Positions 1 through 8,208 of a stretch of 64,000 nt of DNA are shown one piece after another. The notes under the pieces were generated by a model. That model searched no databases. It was not told where the DNA came from and worked only from the letters and a program-made list of their open reading frames with translations. A program made the translations under genes and the position numbers. Each line of letters begins with the position of its first letter. Within the stretch, counting starts at the first letter, position 1. Source of the DNA: Clostridiales bacterium UBA1316 (GTDB lineage Bacteria > Bacillota > Clostridia > Oscillospirales > Oscillospiraceae); NCBI GenBank assembly GCA_002307055.1, contig DBTM01000036.1, forward strand, positions 53,303 through 117,302. The letters run 5' to 3'.

Positions 1-111
1 GTACGCTTCAAAGATATATATCCAAAGCTTGAGAGTGATATCAAGTCTATTACAGGAGTCATTGAGAGCGGTTTGTTTATTGGATATGATGTTGAGATCG
101 TTACAGCTTAA
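1..111 (+). CDS. C-terminal fragment of an upstream gene, possibly RpiA-like
   Basis: The first 111 bases are open in frame 1 and end in TAA at 109-111, giving the last 36 residues of a protein that starts outside the window. The tail contains ITGVIESGLFIG, which resembles the IPGVVENGLF end of ribose-5-phosphate isomerase A. That resemblance is by eye and rests on a very short stretch, so the identity is only a suggestion. The next gene begins about 18 bases downstream, so the two are probably co-transcribed. Confidence 0.45.
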   Translation, partial: VRFKDIYPKLESDIKSITGVIESGLFIGYDVEIVTA

Positions 112-128
112 TTGCGGAGGAGATGCTT

Positions 129-929
129 GTGGAATATGTAATAAAACGTGACTGTCGCGATGTTTTCACAAATGAAGAATATGTAAACGCATACCGGAAC
201 AGTCGCTGGATACCGGACCCCATATTTGATAAGTATGTCCGTATTATTCGCGATGAGCTGGGAGACCGATTGCATGCGGGTATAAGTGTTCTGGATTTGG
301 GATGCGGAACAGGTCAATTCGCGATTAAGCTCAGCAATATTCATGAACTCAATATAAAAACGATCGACGCAATCGATTCAAGCGATAAAAAAATTTCTCT
401 TCTCAATTGTTATCTTAAGGAGAATAGCATTTCCAACGTGACTACATATACCACGGATTTCTTCGCGTATAACACAGATAAATTATATGATATTATTATT
501 TGTTCTGAAGTGATCCATCTTATCGATGATGTTTTAATGCTCTTTTCCCGCGTTTACGACAGGCTGAAAGATAATGGCGTTTTCATAATAAGAACATCGA
601 CACATGAGCAGCTTTATACGCGGGAATGGTATAAACCGTTCCCGAAATGCCGTTTCATTGATATAGCGAGGCATAAAAGTAAATACCTCATTTTGTCTTG
701 TGCGAGTCTTACAGGATATCGCCATATTGAAATAAGGGAAGTTAATGAAAGCCGAACTGAGGACAAAGCTGCTTATCTTGATAGGATCAGAAATAAATGC
801 TTTTCAACACTCCATTTAATAAGTCAAGCGGAGTTTGAACACGGATTGTCCGCCTTGGATATGATGTATACCACGCAGACAGAAATCCTGTATGACTATA
901 TTATGTCATGTTATATCTTGAGAAAATAG
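129..929 (+). CDS. SAM-dependent methyltransferase (class I)
   Basis: This is a soluble protein of about 266 residues with a class I Rossmann methyltransferase fold. The SAM-binding motif I is VLDLGCGTGQF near residues 55-65, an acidic residue (DAIDSS) follows at the end of strand 2, and motif IV-like IIICSEVIHLI follows near residue 120. The substrate cannot be told; the family includes small-molecule and sugar methyltransferases. I chose the GTG at 129 because GGAGG at 116-120 lies 8 bases upstream of it; the ATG at 123 would leave only 2 bases. It follows the partial gene at the left edge closely, and an unknown membrane protein follows. Confidence 0.75.
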   Translation: MEYVIKRDCRDVFTNEEYVNAYRNSRWIPDPIFDKYVRIIRDELGDRLHAGISVLDLGCGTGQFAIKLSNIHELNIKTIDAIDSSDKKISLLNCYLKENSISNVTTYTTDFFAYNTDKLYDIIICSEVIHLIDDVLMLFSRVYDRLKDNGVFIIRTSTHEQLYTREWYKPFPKCRFIDIARHKSKYLILSCASLTGYRHIEIREVNESRTEDKAAYLDRIRNKCFSTLHLISQAEFEHGLSALDMMYTTQTEILYDYIMSCYILRK

Positions 930-1011
930 GGGTACATAAATAATTTTAACATCCGGAGTACGATTATCGGTATTGACTTGAATAGAAATAATAATGTGGG
1001 TGGGATTTATT

Positions 1012-1734
1012 ATGGCAAAGGTAATAAGCTCTCTGATCAGTATTATACTGATGGTGGTTATTGTGCTTGACAGCATTCTGCCGCAAGTATTTCCGCAATT
1101 GACAACACAGTATATATTACTCATGATTGTCGCAATACTCGCAACCTCCTTTATTGAGTCAGCCGACATGTTTTCTAAAATAAACAAACAATTATTAAAA
1201 TTAGTTGAAACAAAGAATCTACTATCGAACGATTTAAGTGATTCATTGTCAATGGGGTTTGAATTATGCAAAGGGCATGTATCTGAATTTAGAGTCTATT
1301 CAATTTCTTCCACCAAAATTTTGAGTTATATTGAACCCAAAGATGATATTTATATAGATAATTGTATGCTCATGGTTCGAGATTTCAGTGACTGCACAAG
1401 CGAAAAAAACAAGGATTTCAAAAATGAGATACAAAACAATATTCGCAGATGGGAGAATATGCAGGCTAAGAAAAAGATCGGTACGCTTACTATACGGCGA
1501 TATAACAATTATCCGCTTGACTTTACCTGTATCTTTGATAATAAATTTCTTACATTAGGGTTATATCTGGTTGATGAAGCAGACATATCAAATGTTAAGG
1601 TTGACAAGCCAATGTCGATTACGAAATATACGGAATCTGGTCGCCTGCTGATAAAAAAGTATACGAAACGGTTTGATACATATTTTGAGGCAAGCGAGCT
1701 GGTTCGTGATCCGTGCCTGGGAAAGAAAGAATAA
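1012..1734 (+). CDS. Unknown membrane-anchored protein
   Basis: I do not recognise this protein of about 240 residues. Its first 55 residues form two hydrophobic helices (SLISIILMVVIVLDSIL and a second one around YILLMIVAILATSFI), followed by a Lys/Glu-rich linker and a soluble C-terminal domain of about 170 residues, probably cytoplasmic. No catalytic motif is evident. The ATG at 1012 is used because it directly precedes the first membrane segment; an in-frame ATG at 994 adds six residues and neither has a strong ribosome-binding site. It lies between a methyltransferase and a cupin, which gives no functional clue. Confidence 0.6.
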   Translation: MAKVISSLISIILMVVIVLDSILPQVFPQLTTQYILLMIVAILATSFIESADMFSKINKQLLKLVETKNLLSNDLSDSLSMGFELCKGHVSEFRVYSISSTKILSYIEPKDDIYIDNCMLMVRDFSDCTSEKNKDFKNEIQNNIRRWENMQAKKKIGTLTIRRYNNYPLDFTCIFDNKFLTLGLYLVDEADISNVKVDKPMSITKYTESGRLLIKKYTKRFDTYFEASELVRDPCLGKKE

Positions 1735-1772
1735 TTTTATATTTAACATATCCTGTTTAGGAGGGCATCGAA

Positions 1773-2105
1773 ATGAAAATTATTAAAAAATCAGAAATAC
1801 CGTTGGAAATAGCACATGGAGGCAGCGGCAGCAGAAAATTATACCTATCCGACAATGAAATAAATCATATACAAGCGATGACATATGGCTTTCTGCCGGT
1901 GAATTCAAAGTTTGATTGGCATTCTCATAACGGTGTTAACGAAATGATGCTAGTAATTCTAGGATCTGGTATCATTAAAGATGAGGATGGAGTGTACCCC
2001 TATCACAGCGGGGATTTATTTGTGTTTCCAAGTAATGTTTTCCATGAGATTGTGAATACGGATATTATCGATAGCGAAATAGTATTTGTACGGGTATTTA
2101 CCTGA
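1773..2105 (+). CDS. Small cupin-domain protein
   Basis: This single-domain cupin has 110 residues. Cupin motif 1 is HSHNGVNEMMLVILGSG (metal-binding His pair and Glu, residues about 50-66) and motif 2 is YHSGDLFVFPSNVFHEIVN with the last His. The metal ligands look intact, so it could be a small metal-dependent enzyme or a ligand-binding protein. TAGGAGGGC at about 1758 gives a strong ribosome-binding site. A hairpin after the stop suggests that this is the last gene of the transcript. The specific function is unknown. Confidence 0.75.
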   Translation: MKIIKKSEIPLEIAHGGSGSRKLYLSDNEINHIQAMTYGFLPVNSKFDWHSHNGVNEMMLVILGSGIIKDEDGVYPYHSGDLFVFPSNVFHEIVNTDIIDSEIVFVRVFT

Positions 2106-2125
2106 CACATACTTGAAAAAACATT

Positions 2126-2160
2126 ACCTCCGAGTCAATTTTATCGGCTTGGAGGTGTTT
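2126..2160 (+). terminator. Hairpin terminator after the cupin gene
   Basis: The arms ACCTCCGAG (2126-2134) and CTTGGAGGT (2148-2156) pair over 9 bp with one G-U, and GTTT follows. The flanking A-run on the 5' side makes it potentially bidirectional. Confidence 0.55.
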
Positions 2161-2180
2161 ACTTTATACAAAATAAACAA

Positions 2181-2255
2181 ATTCTACCAATTACGTCTTG
2201 ATATTCGCGGTTTGTTTATGTATAATCTGGTTATTTAGAAGAAACTTGGTAGAAT
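2181..2255. promoter_or_regulatory. Polysaccharide operon promoter flanked by a 10-bp inverted repeat
   Basis: The hexamers TTGATA (2198-2203) and TATAAT (2221-2226) are separated by 17 bases, a near-consensus sigma-A promoter pointing to the CapD-like gene at 2425. The promoter lies between a perfect inverted pair, ATTCTACCAA at 2181-2190 and TTGGTAGAAT at 2246-2255, which looks like a two-site operator (one half upstream of -35, one just after the start). That operator role is inference. The remaining leader to 2425 is AT-rich and I see no gene in it. Confidence 0.6.
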
Positions 2256-2424
2256 ATATACTAAGAATGAACCGACGTATCTTGTTTATTCTTCACATAT
2301 TATTGTTGTATAACGAGGAATATTCTGATATGCTTTATACTGAAATATATGCAGGTACAATAATTATTTCCAAAATGTTCCATATTAAATCAGAATTATT
2401 AATGACTCGAAGAAGAGGCTTACT

Positions 2425-4311
2425 ATGACAGATTTCAAAAGAAATTTGAATAGATTTATTCAGCGGTCAATCATACTCATAATGGATATTCTTGTTGCGC
2501 TGTGCGTTGCGTTTTTTGCATTGCTGCTGCGTTTTGATTTCAGATATTCTGATATTCCGGCGCAATATTTACTGATACTGCAAAATCAAATTCCGATAAT
2601 TGTTGGTTTGACAATAATTATGTTATATGTGTTTAAGCTCTATAACAGTGTTTGGCAGTTTGCCGGCATTATTGAGCTGACGCGTATCGTTTATGCGACC
2701 ATTATTACAGAAGTCCTGATTGTACTCTTCGGATACATAGCCGGGGCCATGCTGCCTCCGGCTTTCTATATCTTTGACGGGCTGCTCAGCATGTTCGCTA
2801 TCGGGGGGCTTCGTCTGGCATACAGAATTATTTCCAGGCTTACACTCGGAATGTTCCGAAGATTGGATAAGCAGGAACGCGTCATGCTCATTGGGGCGGG
2901 CAAGATGGGTACCTTGATGATAGAGGAGCTCATGAACGAAAATTATAATTATGGAAAACCGATTATACTTGTTGATGATGACCGCAAAAAGAAGGGAAAA
3001 CGGATCAGGGGCGTAAAAATTGCCGGCAGCTGTTCGGATATGCCCAAACTTGTAAAAGCCTATAACATAGACAAGATTATTTTTTGCATTCCGTCAGCCT
3101 CTCTCGAGTCAAAAAAAAGCATTTTGGATATTGCGCTCAGCACCGGATGCCGCGTCAAGGTTGCCCAGTCCATTCACGGATCGCTTAGAAATGAAATGGA
3201 GACAAACAGCATACGGGATGTTGATGTCGCTGATTTGCTGGCCCGGCCTGTTGTTGCGCGCAACAGCGAAGCCTGCGGCTACATACGCGATCAGGTCGTT
3301 TTGATTACAGGCGGAGGCGGCTCAATCGGTTCGGAGCTTTGCCGCCAGATTGCAAAATATGGTCCTAAGAAAATTATTATTTTTGACTTTTATGAAAATA
3401 ACGCCTATGAGCTTGTGTGCGATCTCAAAGAGATATACGGTACGGCAATTGATATCCAGATCCGCATCGGTTCCATCCGCGACATGAAAAGACTGGAGCA
3501 AGTTTTTACGGAATTCCAGCCGTCTATCGTGTTTCACGCGGCAGCCCATAAGCATGTGCCGTTACTAGAGGACAGCCCCTGCGAAGCTGTAAAAAACAAT
3601 GTTTTTGGGACGCTCAACACGGCTAAGGTTGCCAGCAAATTCGGAGTTAACAGATTTGTGCTCCTTTCAACCGACAAGGCAGTGAACCCGACGAGTGTTA
3701 TGGGGGCGACGAAAAGGATCACCGAAATGATCGTTCAGGCGGTCAATTGGCATAATAAGACCATCTTTGCGGCTGTCCGTTTTGGAAATGTGCTTGGGTC
3801 AAACGGCAGCGTTATACCTCTTTTTAAAAAGCAGATTGAAAAGGGCGGCCCTGTGACGGTTACGCATCCGGATATCACGAGATACTTTATGACAATTCCG
3901 GAAGCGGCCCAGCTGGTTGTTGAAGCGGCGGGTATTGCTGTCGGGGGCGAGGTTTTTGTCCTGGATATGGGAGAACCCGTTAAAATCGTCGACTTAGCCA
4001 CGAATCTCATCAAGCTTTCCGGCCTCGAACCGGATGTGGATATAAAGATTGAATTTACAGGTTTAAGACCCGGCGAAAAGCTTTATGAAGAGCTCTCCTA
4101 TCCCGAAGAGGAGGAAAACCGCACGACAACACCCAACAGTAAAATATTTATTACGCCGCCGATTGTTTTTGACACAAAGGTTTTTCGGGTTCAGCTTGAC
4201 AACCTGAAGAAATTTTCCGATGAAAACAACATTGAGGAGCTGTACAGAGAGCTCAATGACATTATATATAACTGTGTCGACCATAAAATGGCTGATGAGC
4301 ACTTGGCTTAG
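2425..4311 (+). CDS. Membrane-bound nucleotide-sugar 4,6-dehydratase (CapD/PglF/WbpM type)
   Basis: This 628-residue inner-membrane enzyme has four N-terminal hydrophobic helices (residues about 15-130), a Rossmann-like CoA-binding region with GAGKMGTL (about 158-165), and a C-terminal short-chain dehydratase domain with ITGGGGSIGSE (about 293-303) and STDKAVNPTSVMGATK. Full-length members convert UDP-GlcNAc to the UDP-4-keto-6-deoxy sugar, the first step to bacillosamine- or QuiNAc-type residues. It is the first gene after the promoter at 2198-2226. The DegT aminotransferase and PglC-like transferase downstream fit a 4-amino-4,6-dideoxy sugar made from its product. The exact stereochemistry cannot be told from sequence. 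Confidence 0.9.
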   Translation: MTDFKRNLNRFIQRSIILIMDILVALCVAFFALLLRFDFRYSDIPAQYLLILQNQIPIIVGLTIIMLYVFKLYNSVWQFAGIIELTRIVYATIITEVLIVLFGYIAGAMLPPAFYIFDGLLSMFAIGGLRLAYRIISRLTLGMFRRLDKQERVMLIGAGKMGTLMIEELMNENYNYGKPIILVDDDRKKKGKRIRGVKIAGSCSDMPKLVKAYNIDKIIFCIPSASLESKKSILDIALSTGCRVKVAQSIHGSLRNEMETNSIRDVDVADLLARPVVARNSEACGYIRDQVVLITGGGGSIGSELCRQIAKYGPKKIIIFDFYENNAYELVCDLKEIYGTAIDIQIRIGSIRDMKRLEQVFTEFQPSIVFHAAAHKHVPLLEDSPCEAVKNNVFGTLNTAKVASKFGVNRFVLLSTDKAVNPTSVMGATKRITEMIVQAVNWHNKTIFAAVRFGNVLGSNGSVIPLFKKQIEKGGPVTVTHPDITRYFMTIPEAAQLVVEAAGIAVGGEVFVLDMGEPVKIVDLATNLIKLSGLEPDVDIKIEFTGLRPGEKLYEELSYPEEEENRTTTPNSKIFITPPIVFDTKVFRVQLDNLKKFSDENNIEELYRELNDIIYNCVDHKMADEHLA

Positions 4312-4353
4312 GCAGGCTGTTTAGCGGCGGGCGCCATTTTTGATGAATTTTTG

Positions 4354-4379
4354 TGCTGTCAGCTTTTTGGTTGACAGCG
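4354..4379 (+). other. Short hairpin between capD-like and wzz-like genes
   Basis: GCTGTCA and TGACAGC pair around a T-rich loop in the 135-base gap. No U-tract follows, so it may be a processing or stability element rather than a terminator. Confidence 0.3.
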
Positions 4380-4446
4380 TATGGCTAATGATGTACTATA
4401 TTTTGTGTGTAAATGCAGTAAATATTTCGAAAAATAGGTGCTAAAT

Positions 4447-5157
4447 ATGATTGAAATTGATATCGGAAAATTATTAAAAGCCTTATTAAAACGAATATGG
4501 ATTATCATATTAGTGACCTTGCTTTTTTTAGCAGGTGGTTATGAGTATACAACGCGTTATGTCCATCCTGTATATACGGCATGGACAACATTGTATATAC
4601 AGAATACAAGCAATTATGAGGGTAATATTTCATCGGGAGATTTGACTTCTTCTTCAAGTTTGGCTTCTACCGTATCCATTTTATTAAAAAGTACCAACAT
4701 CATGGGAAAAGTTGCTGAGAGTCTGGATGACGGGTATACGTCACAGGAGCTTGCACAAATGTTTGAAACCTCCGTGACAACGAATACGGGCGTGCTGAGT
4801 ATTTCCGTTCAGAATCGCAATCCTGATGAGGCGCAGAGAATAGCGAATGCGATAGCCGATATCGCACCTGCTGAATTAATGAAATTCATCAGTGGGGGCA
4901 GTGTCAAGCTCCTCGATAGAGCAACCTTACCTTATTATCCGACTTCACCAAATATTATTAAAAATACGGTTCTTGCAGCCGCTGTTGGATTTGTCCTTTC
5001 GTGTGCCGCTTTAATACTTATCGAATTGTTTGACACCAGAATAAAATCCGAGAATGATTTAAAGCAAATAGCGGATATCTATATTATTGGAATAATACCG
5101 AATGTACCGCAAAAAAAAGTAACGGAGGAAAAATCCGGTGGCAAAAAGAGAAAATAG
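4447..5157 (+). CDS. Polysaccharide chain-length / BY-kinase activator protein (Wzz/CapA type)
   Basis: This is about 236 residues with an N-terminal membrane helix (about 15-35), an extracellular Wzz domain, and a second helix near 175-195 (NTVLAAAVGFVLSCAALILI) followed by a cytosolic tail. The segment LPYYPTSPN just before the second helix is typical of the family. In Firmicutes such proteins set polysaccharide chain length and activate the cognate BY-kinase, encoded next with a 20-base overlap. The ATG at 4447 is chosen over the upstream GTG at 4438 because AGG lies about 8 bases before it. Confidence 0.85.
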   Translation: MIEIDIGKLLKALLKRIWIIILVTLLFLAGGYEYTTRYVHPVYTAWTTLYIQNTSNYEGNISSGDLTSSSSLASTVSILLKSTNIMGKVAESLDDGYTSQELAQMFETSVTTNTGVLSISVQNRNPDEAQRIANAIADIAPAELMKFISGGSVKLLDRATLPYYPTSPNIIKNTVLAAAVGFVLSCAALILIELFDTRIKSENDLKQIADIYIIGIIPNVPQKKVTEEKSGGKKRK

Positions 5158-5842
5158 AGCGAAGAGACTCGATATCAATTACTCTACTTTTATTATTAAC
5201 GAGGCTTATAGAACTGCGAGAACCAACTTACTTTTTCTGCTCTCGACAAGTTCATATAAAAAAATCAGCGTCACGAGCGGTCTGCCGGCCGAGGGCAAAT
5301 CAACTACATGCATTAATCTATCGATTTCGTTTGCGAAGGTCAATAAAAAGGTTTTACTTATCGATGGAGATATGAGAAACCCCGTCATACATAGAAATTT
5401 TGATTTGAGAGTCAGCCCGGGCCTGAGCGATGTGCTCATCGGCTTTAAGGAACTATCAAAATGCATCTACGAGACAAATGTTGAAAACCTCAGTATAATT
5501 CCTGCCGGTACAATCCCGCCGAATCCCGCCGATCTTTTAACACTGCCAAAATTTCAAGAGACAATGGATGAATTGTCAACGAAATTTGATTACATATTTT
5601 TTGATACACCGCCTGTTAATCTGTATACAGATGCGCTCTCCATAGCAAATAAAATGGACGGTACGATATTGGTAACCAAGTATAATTGGACGAAAAGAGA
5701 CTTGCTGGAAAGCACGATTGAGAAATTTAATAAAATTGATGCGAGATTATTCGGTGTTATATTAAATAACTATGATAACAAGAAATTTATCCAACACATG
5801 AACTACGGCAAACGGGGGGACTACGACCTTGACAATAAGTAA
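5138..5842 (+). CDS. BY-family tyrosine kinase (CapB/YwqD type)
   Basis: This 234-residue cytosolic ATPase is a bacterial tyrosine autokinase. The Walker A motif is GLPAEGKST (about 48-56), Walker A' is LLIDGDMRNP and Walker B is YIFFDTPP. It partners the Wzz-like protein encoded by the overlapping gene and controls polysaccharide assembly. The GTG at 5138 has GGAGG 8 bases upstream. The C-terminus holds only two spaced tyrosines (MNYGKRGDYDLDNK) instead of the usual dense tyrosine cluster, so autophosphorylation may be reduced. The phosphatase encoded downstream is its expected antagonist. Confidence 0.85.
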   Translation: MAKRENRAKRLDINYSTFIINEAYRTARTNLLFLLSTSSYKKISVTSGLPAEGKSTTCINLSISFAKVNKKVLLIDGDMRNPVIHRNFDLRVSPGLSDVLIGFKELSKCIYETNVENLSIIPAGTIPPNPADLLTLPKFQETMDELSTKFDYIFFDTPPVNLYTDALSIANKMDGTILVTKYNWTKRDLLESTIEKFNKIDARLFGVILNNYDNKKFIQHMNYGKRGDYDLDNK

Positions 5843-5867
5843 AATATGCTTATTTGTTGACTGAGGT

Positions 5868-5952
5868 TGTGCCTTTCGAGCCTGCTGAATCTAAGCCCGG
5901 CAAAACCGGAAACAGCACAATTCCCCGAGAAAAGGAATGGTCGTATATATGG
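5868..5952 (+). repeat. Copy A of an 83-85 base repeated element before a start codon
   Basis: This stretch aligns with 57296-57378, with about 63 of 83 positions identical by eye and a single 2-base gap. Shared blocks are TGTGCCTTTC at the 5' end, CGGCAAA-CC in the middle and AAAGGAATGGTC at the 3' end, with an ATG at the same place in both (5949 and 57375). Possible pairings are CCGG/CCGG around CAAAA, TGTGC with GCACA, and CCTTT with AAAGG. The last two cross, so a pseudoknot could form and cover the AAAGGA purine tract. Its identity is unknown; it may be a structured RNA leader or a small mobile repeat. Confidence 0.55.
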
Positions 5953-6626
5953 TAATCGATATGCATGCCCACATACTCCCGAAGACGGATCACGGCAGTG
6001 ACAGTATGGAGTGCTCAATTCAGCAATGTAAAAAAGCGGCTGCCGCAGGGGTCGAGACCATTGTTGCAACACCTCATTTTTATATGGATATTGATATTAT
6101 TGACTACTTTCTAATGAGGCGTGAGGAAGCATATATTAACCTTACAAAAACCGTAAAGTACCCCAAAATATTAAAGGCCGCCGAGGTTACGCTGTTTCCC
6201 GGCATAGAAAAATTGGACCGCTTAGATGAATTATGCATTGAAGGTACTGACTATATTCTGCTTGAAATGCCCAATACCACCGGTGATGATTGGGTGTATC
6301 AATCCATCTTTGAAATAAAGGGAAAAAGAGGCCTGCGTCCGATTATTGCCCACATAGACCGCTGCAGTAAGGAAAAAGCGAAACGTTTGCTGGAGATGGA
6401 TGTTCTTATACAGGTAAATGCCGCCGCTTTTACATCCTTTAAAAAATCTTATTATGTCATGAAGCTGTTCAAAAAAAACAAGGTGCATGTTCTGGGGAGC
6501 GACGCGCACGGTTTTGCCGATGAATATCTCGACTTTCATCAAGCTCAAAAAAAGCTGGGCAGTCTGGCTGATACGGTTATGAGCAATGCCGAACGGATCA
6601 TACATAATGAATTCATAAAGAAGTGA
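5949..6626 (+). CDS. PHP-type tyrosine-protein phosphatase (CpsB/CapC/YwqE)
   Basis: This metal-dependent phosphatase of the PHP family has about 225 residues. It begins VIDMHAHILPKTDHGS, the metal-binding HxH and acidic motif of CpsB/CapC proteins, and carries VATPHFY, IIAHIDRC and VLGSDAHG, supplying further His and Asp metal ligands. It dephosphorylates BY-kinases and so regulates capsule or exopolysaccharide assembly, matching its place after the kinase gene. I use the ATG at 5949, directly before the conserved motif. An in-frame ATG at 5937 is the alternative. The repeated element at 5868-5952 covers the start region. Confidence 0.88.
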   Translation: MVIDMHAHILPKTDHGSDSMECSIQQCKKAAAAGVETIVATPHFYMDIDIIDYFLMRREEAYINLTKTVKYPKILKAAEVTLFPGIEKLDRLDELCIEGTDYILLEMPNTTGDDWVYQSIFEIKGKRGLRPIIAHIDRCSKEKAKRLLEMDVLIQVNAAAFTSFKKSYYVMKLFKKNKVHVLGSDAHGFADEYLDFHQAQKKLGSLADTVMSNAERIIHNEFIKK

Positions 6627-6629
6627 GAA

Positions 6630-6668
6630 CAGGAAACGCCTCATACATAGGGTGTTTCCTGTTTTTAT
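6630..6668 (+). terminator. Rho-independent terminator after the phosphatase gene
   Basis: AACAGGAAACGCC pairs with the GGTGTTTCCTGTT arm and is followed by TTTTATT. This closes the first polysaccharide transcription unit. Confidence 0.8.
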
Positions 6669-6776
6669 TCAAACGAAAGCTATTTTTATCAGAATGATTT
6701 GGCTGCTTTATGAAAGATTGCTCGTCATTTTGTATTAATAAATTCTGGTACTTTTGGGCAAACTGCTCGATGCTTA

Positions 6777-6805
6777 TTGACATAAATATTAAGCTATTGT
6801 AAGAT
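6777..6805 (+). promoter_or_regulatory. Sigma-A-type promoter for the second polysaccharide unit
   Basis: TTGACA (6777-6782) and TAAGAT (6800-6805) are spaced by exactly 17 bases. The 355-base gap from 6627 to 6981 otherwise holds the terminator upstream and an AT-rich leader of about 170 bases with no recognised gene. Confidence 0.65.
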
Positions 6806-6981
6806 TATGTCGATAAATTACATTGTTGGCTTAGTAAATTAAAATACTAAAGCAGAAATTGACTTCTATTAACAGGTAAAAAAGGCGGGAAACTGCCGTA
6901 TAAATTGAGAGCATACGTATCGGATTATGAATATCCGAACGGATGGTAAGCAATCCCCAGAAAAACTTGGAGGCATAAAAT

Positions 6982-8178
6982 ATGCAGATTTCCTTTTCTC
7001 CACCGGATATCGGAGAGTATGAGATAGCGGAGGTAGTTGATACTCTGCGCTCGGGGTGGATTACAACCGGACCTAAAACAAAGTTATTTGAAAAAAAAAT
7101 AGCTGAATTCTGCCATACGGATAAGGCTGTATGCCTGAATTCGGCTACAGCCGCTCTGGAGCTGACGCTGCGGGTTCTCGGTATCGGAGAAGGAGACGAG
7201 GTCATAACCTCCGCCTATACATACACGGCTTCAGCGAGCGTTATACAGCATGTCGGCGCAAAAATAGTGTTAATCGATACGGCACCGAATTCGTATGAAA
7301 TGGATTACGACAAGCTGGAACAAGCGATAACCGAAAAAACGAAAGCGATCATTCCTGTTGATTTAGCAGGGGTGATATGTGATTATGACCGGCTTTATGC
7401 CATTGTGAAAAAGCAGGCGGTTCTCTTCAGGCCGCGCAGTAAAATACAGGAAGCCTTCGGGAGAATCGTGCTTCTGGCTGATGCGGCCCACGCGTTTGGG
7501 GCCACGCGGCATGGAAAAATGTGCGGTGAAATAGCTGATATTACTTGCTTTTCCTTTCATGCTGTAAAAAACTTTACGACAGCGGAGGGCGGAGCCGTTA
7601 CCTGGCTGAATATCGCTGGGATCAGCAATGAGGACTTATACAAAGAATTTATGTTATTGTCTTTACATGGACAATCGAAGGACGCCTTAGCAAAGATGCA
7701 ACTGGGCGCCTGGGAGTACGATATTGTTTATCCTGCTTATAAATGCAACATGACGGATATTATGGCCTCCATCGGCTTGGCGCAACTGAAGAGATATCCG
7801 GATATCTTAAAACGGCGGCAACAAATCATCGGAATGTATGATCAGGCATTCAAAAATGAGAAGCTGCACATATTGAAGCATTATGGAGATGGGTTCGCCT
7901 CAAGCGGCCATCTGTATATGGTTCGGTTCATAGGAAGAGATATGGAATACCGCAATGCTTTTATTAAAAAGCTCGCGGAAGAAGGCATTTCTTCTAATGT
8001 ACACTATAAACCGCTGCCGATGCACACGGCATACAAAGCGTTAGGGTTTGATATTAAGAATTATCCGAGAGCTTATGAAATGTTCGCGAACGAAATAACC
8101 TTGCCGTTGCACACGCTGCTGACAGACGAAGAAATTGAATATATTATAAAAACGTTTACGCAGCTATACGGCTTTTGA
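6982..8178 (+). CDS. DegT/DnrJ/EryC1-family sugar aminotransferase
   Basis: This 398-residue PLP enzyme should transfer an amino group to a nucleotide-linked keto sugar. The start resembles the family signature SPPDIGEYEIAEVVDTLRSG, the PLP-phosphate region has NSATAALEL, the cofactor Asp lies in LLADAAHAFGA, and the Schiff-base Lys is in SFHAVKNFTTAEGGA. TTGGAGG lies about 8 bases before the ATG. With the CapD-like dehydratase it completes the two steps to a UDP-4-amino-4,6-dideoxy sugar. The ATP-grasp ligases and GNAT protein that follow are good candidates to acylate that amine. Confidence 0.9.
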   Translation: MQISFSPPDIGEYEIAEVVDTLRSGWITTGPKTKLFEKKIAEFCHTDKAVCLNSATAALELTLRVLGIGEGDEVITSAYTYTASASVIQHVGAKIVLIDTAPNSYEMDYDKLEQAITEKTKAIIPVDLAGVICDYDRLYAIVKKQAVLFRPRSKIQEAFGRIVLLADAAHAFGATRHGKMCGEIADITCFSFHAVKNFTTAEGGAVTWLNIAGISNEDLYKEFMLLSLHGQSKDALAKMQLGAWEYDIVYPAYKCNMTDIMASIGLAQLKRYPDILKRRQQIIGMYDQAFKNEKLHILKHYGDGFASSGHLYMVRFIGRDMEYRNAFIKKLAEEGISSNVHYKPLPMHTAYKALGFDIKNYPRAYEMFANEITLPLHTLLTDEEIEYIIKTFTQLYGF

Positions 8179-8208
8179 CAGCCACTATTACAAACAGAGG
8201 TTGATTTG

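Noticed and set aside
2198..2428. 76-residue ORF before the capD-like gene
   Set aside because: It starts inside the promoter -35, has no ribosome-binding site and an unusual composition. It overlaps the real gene start by 4 bases only by chance.
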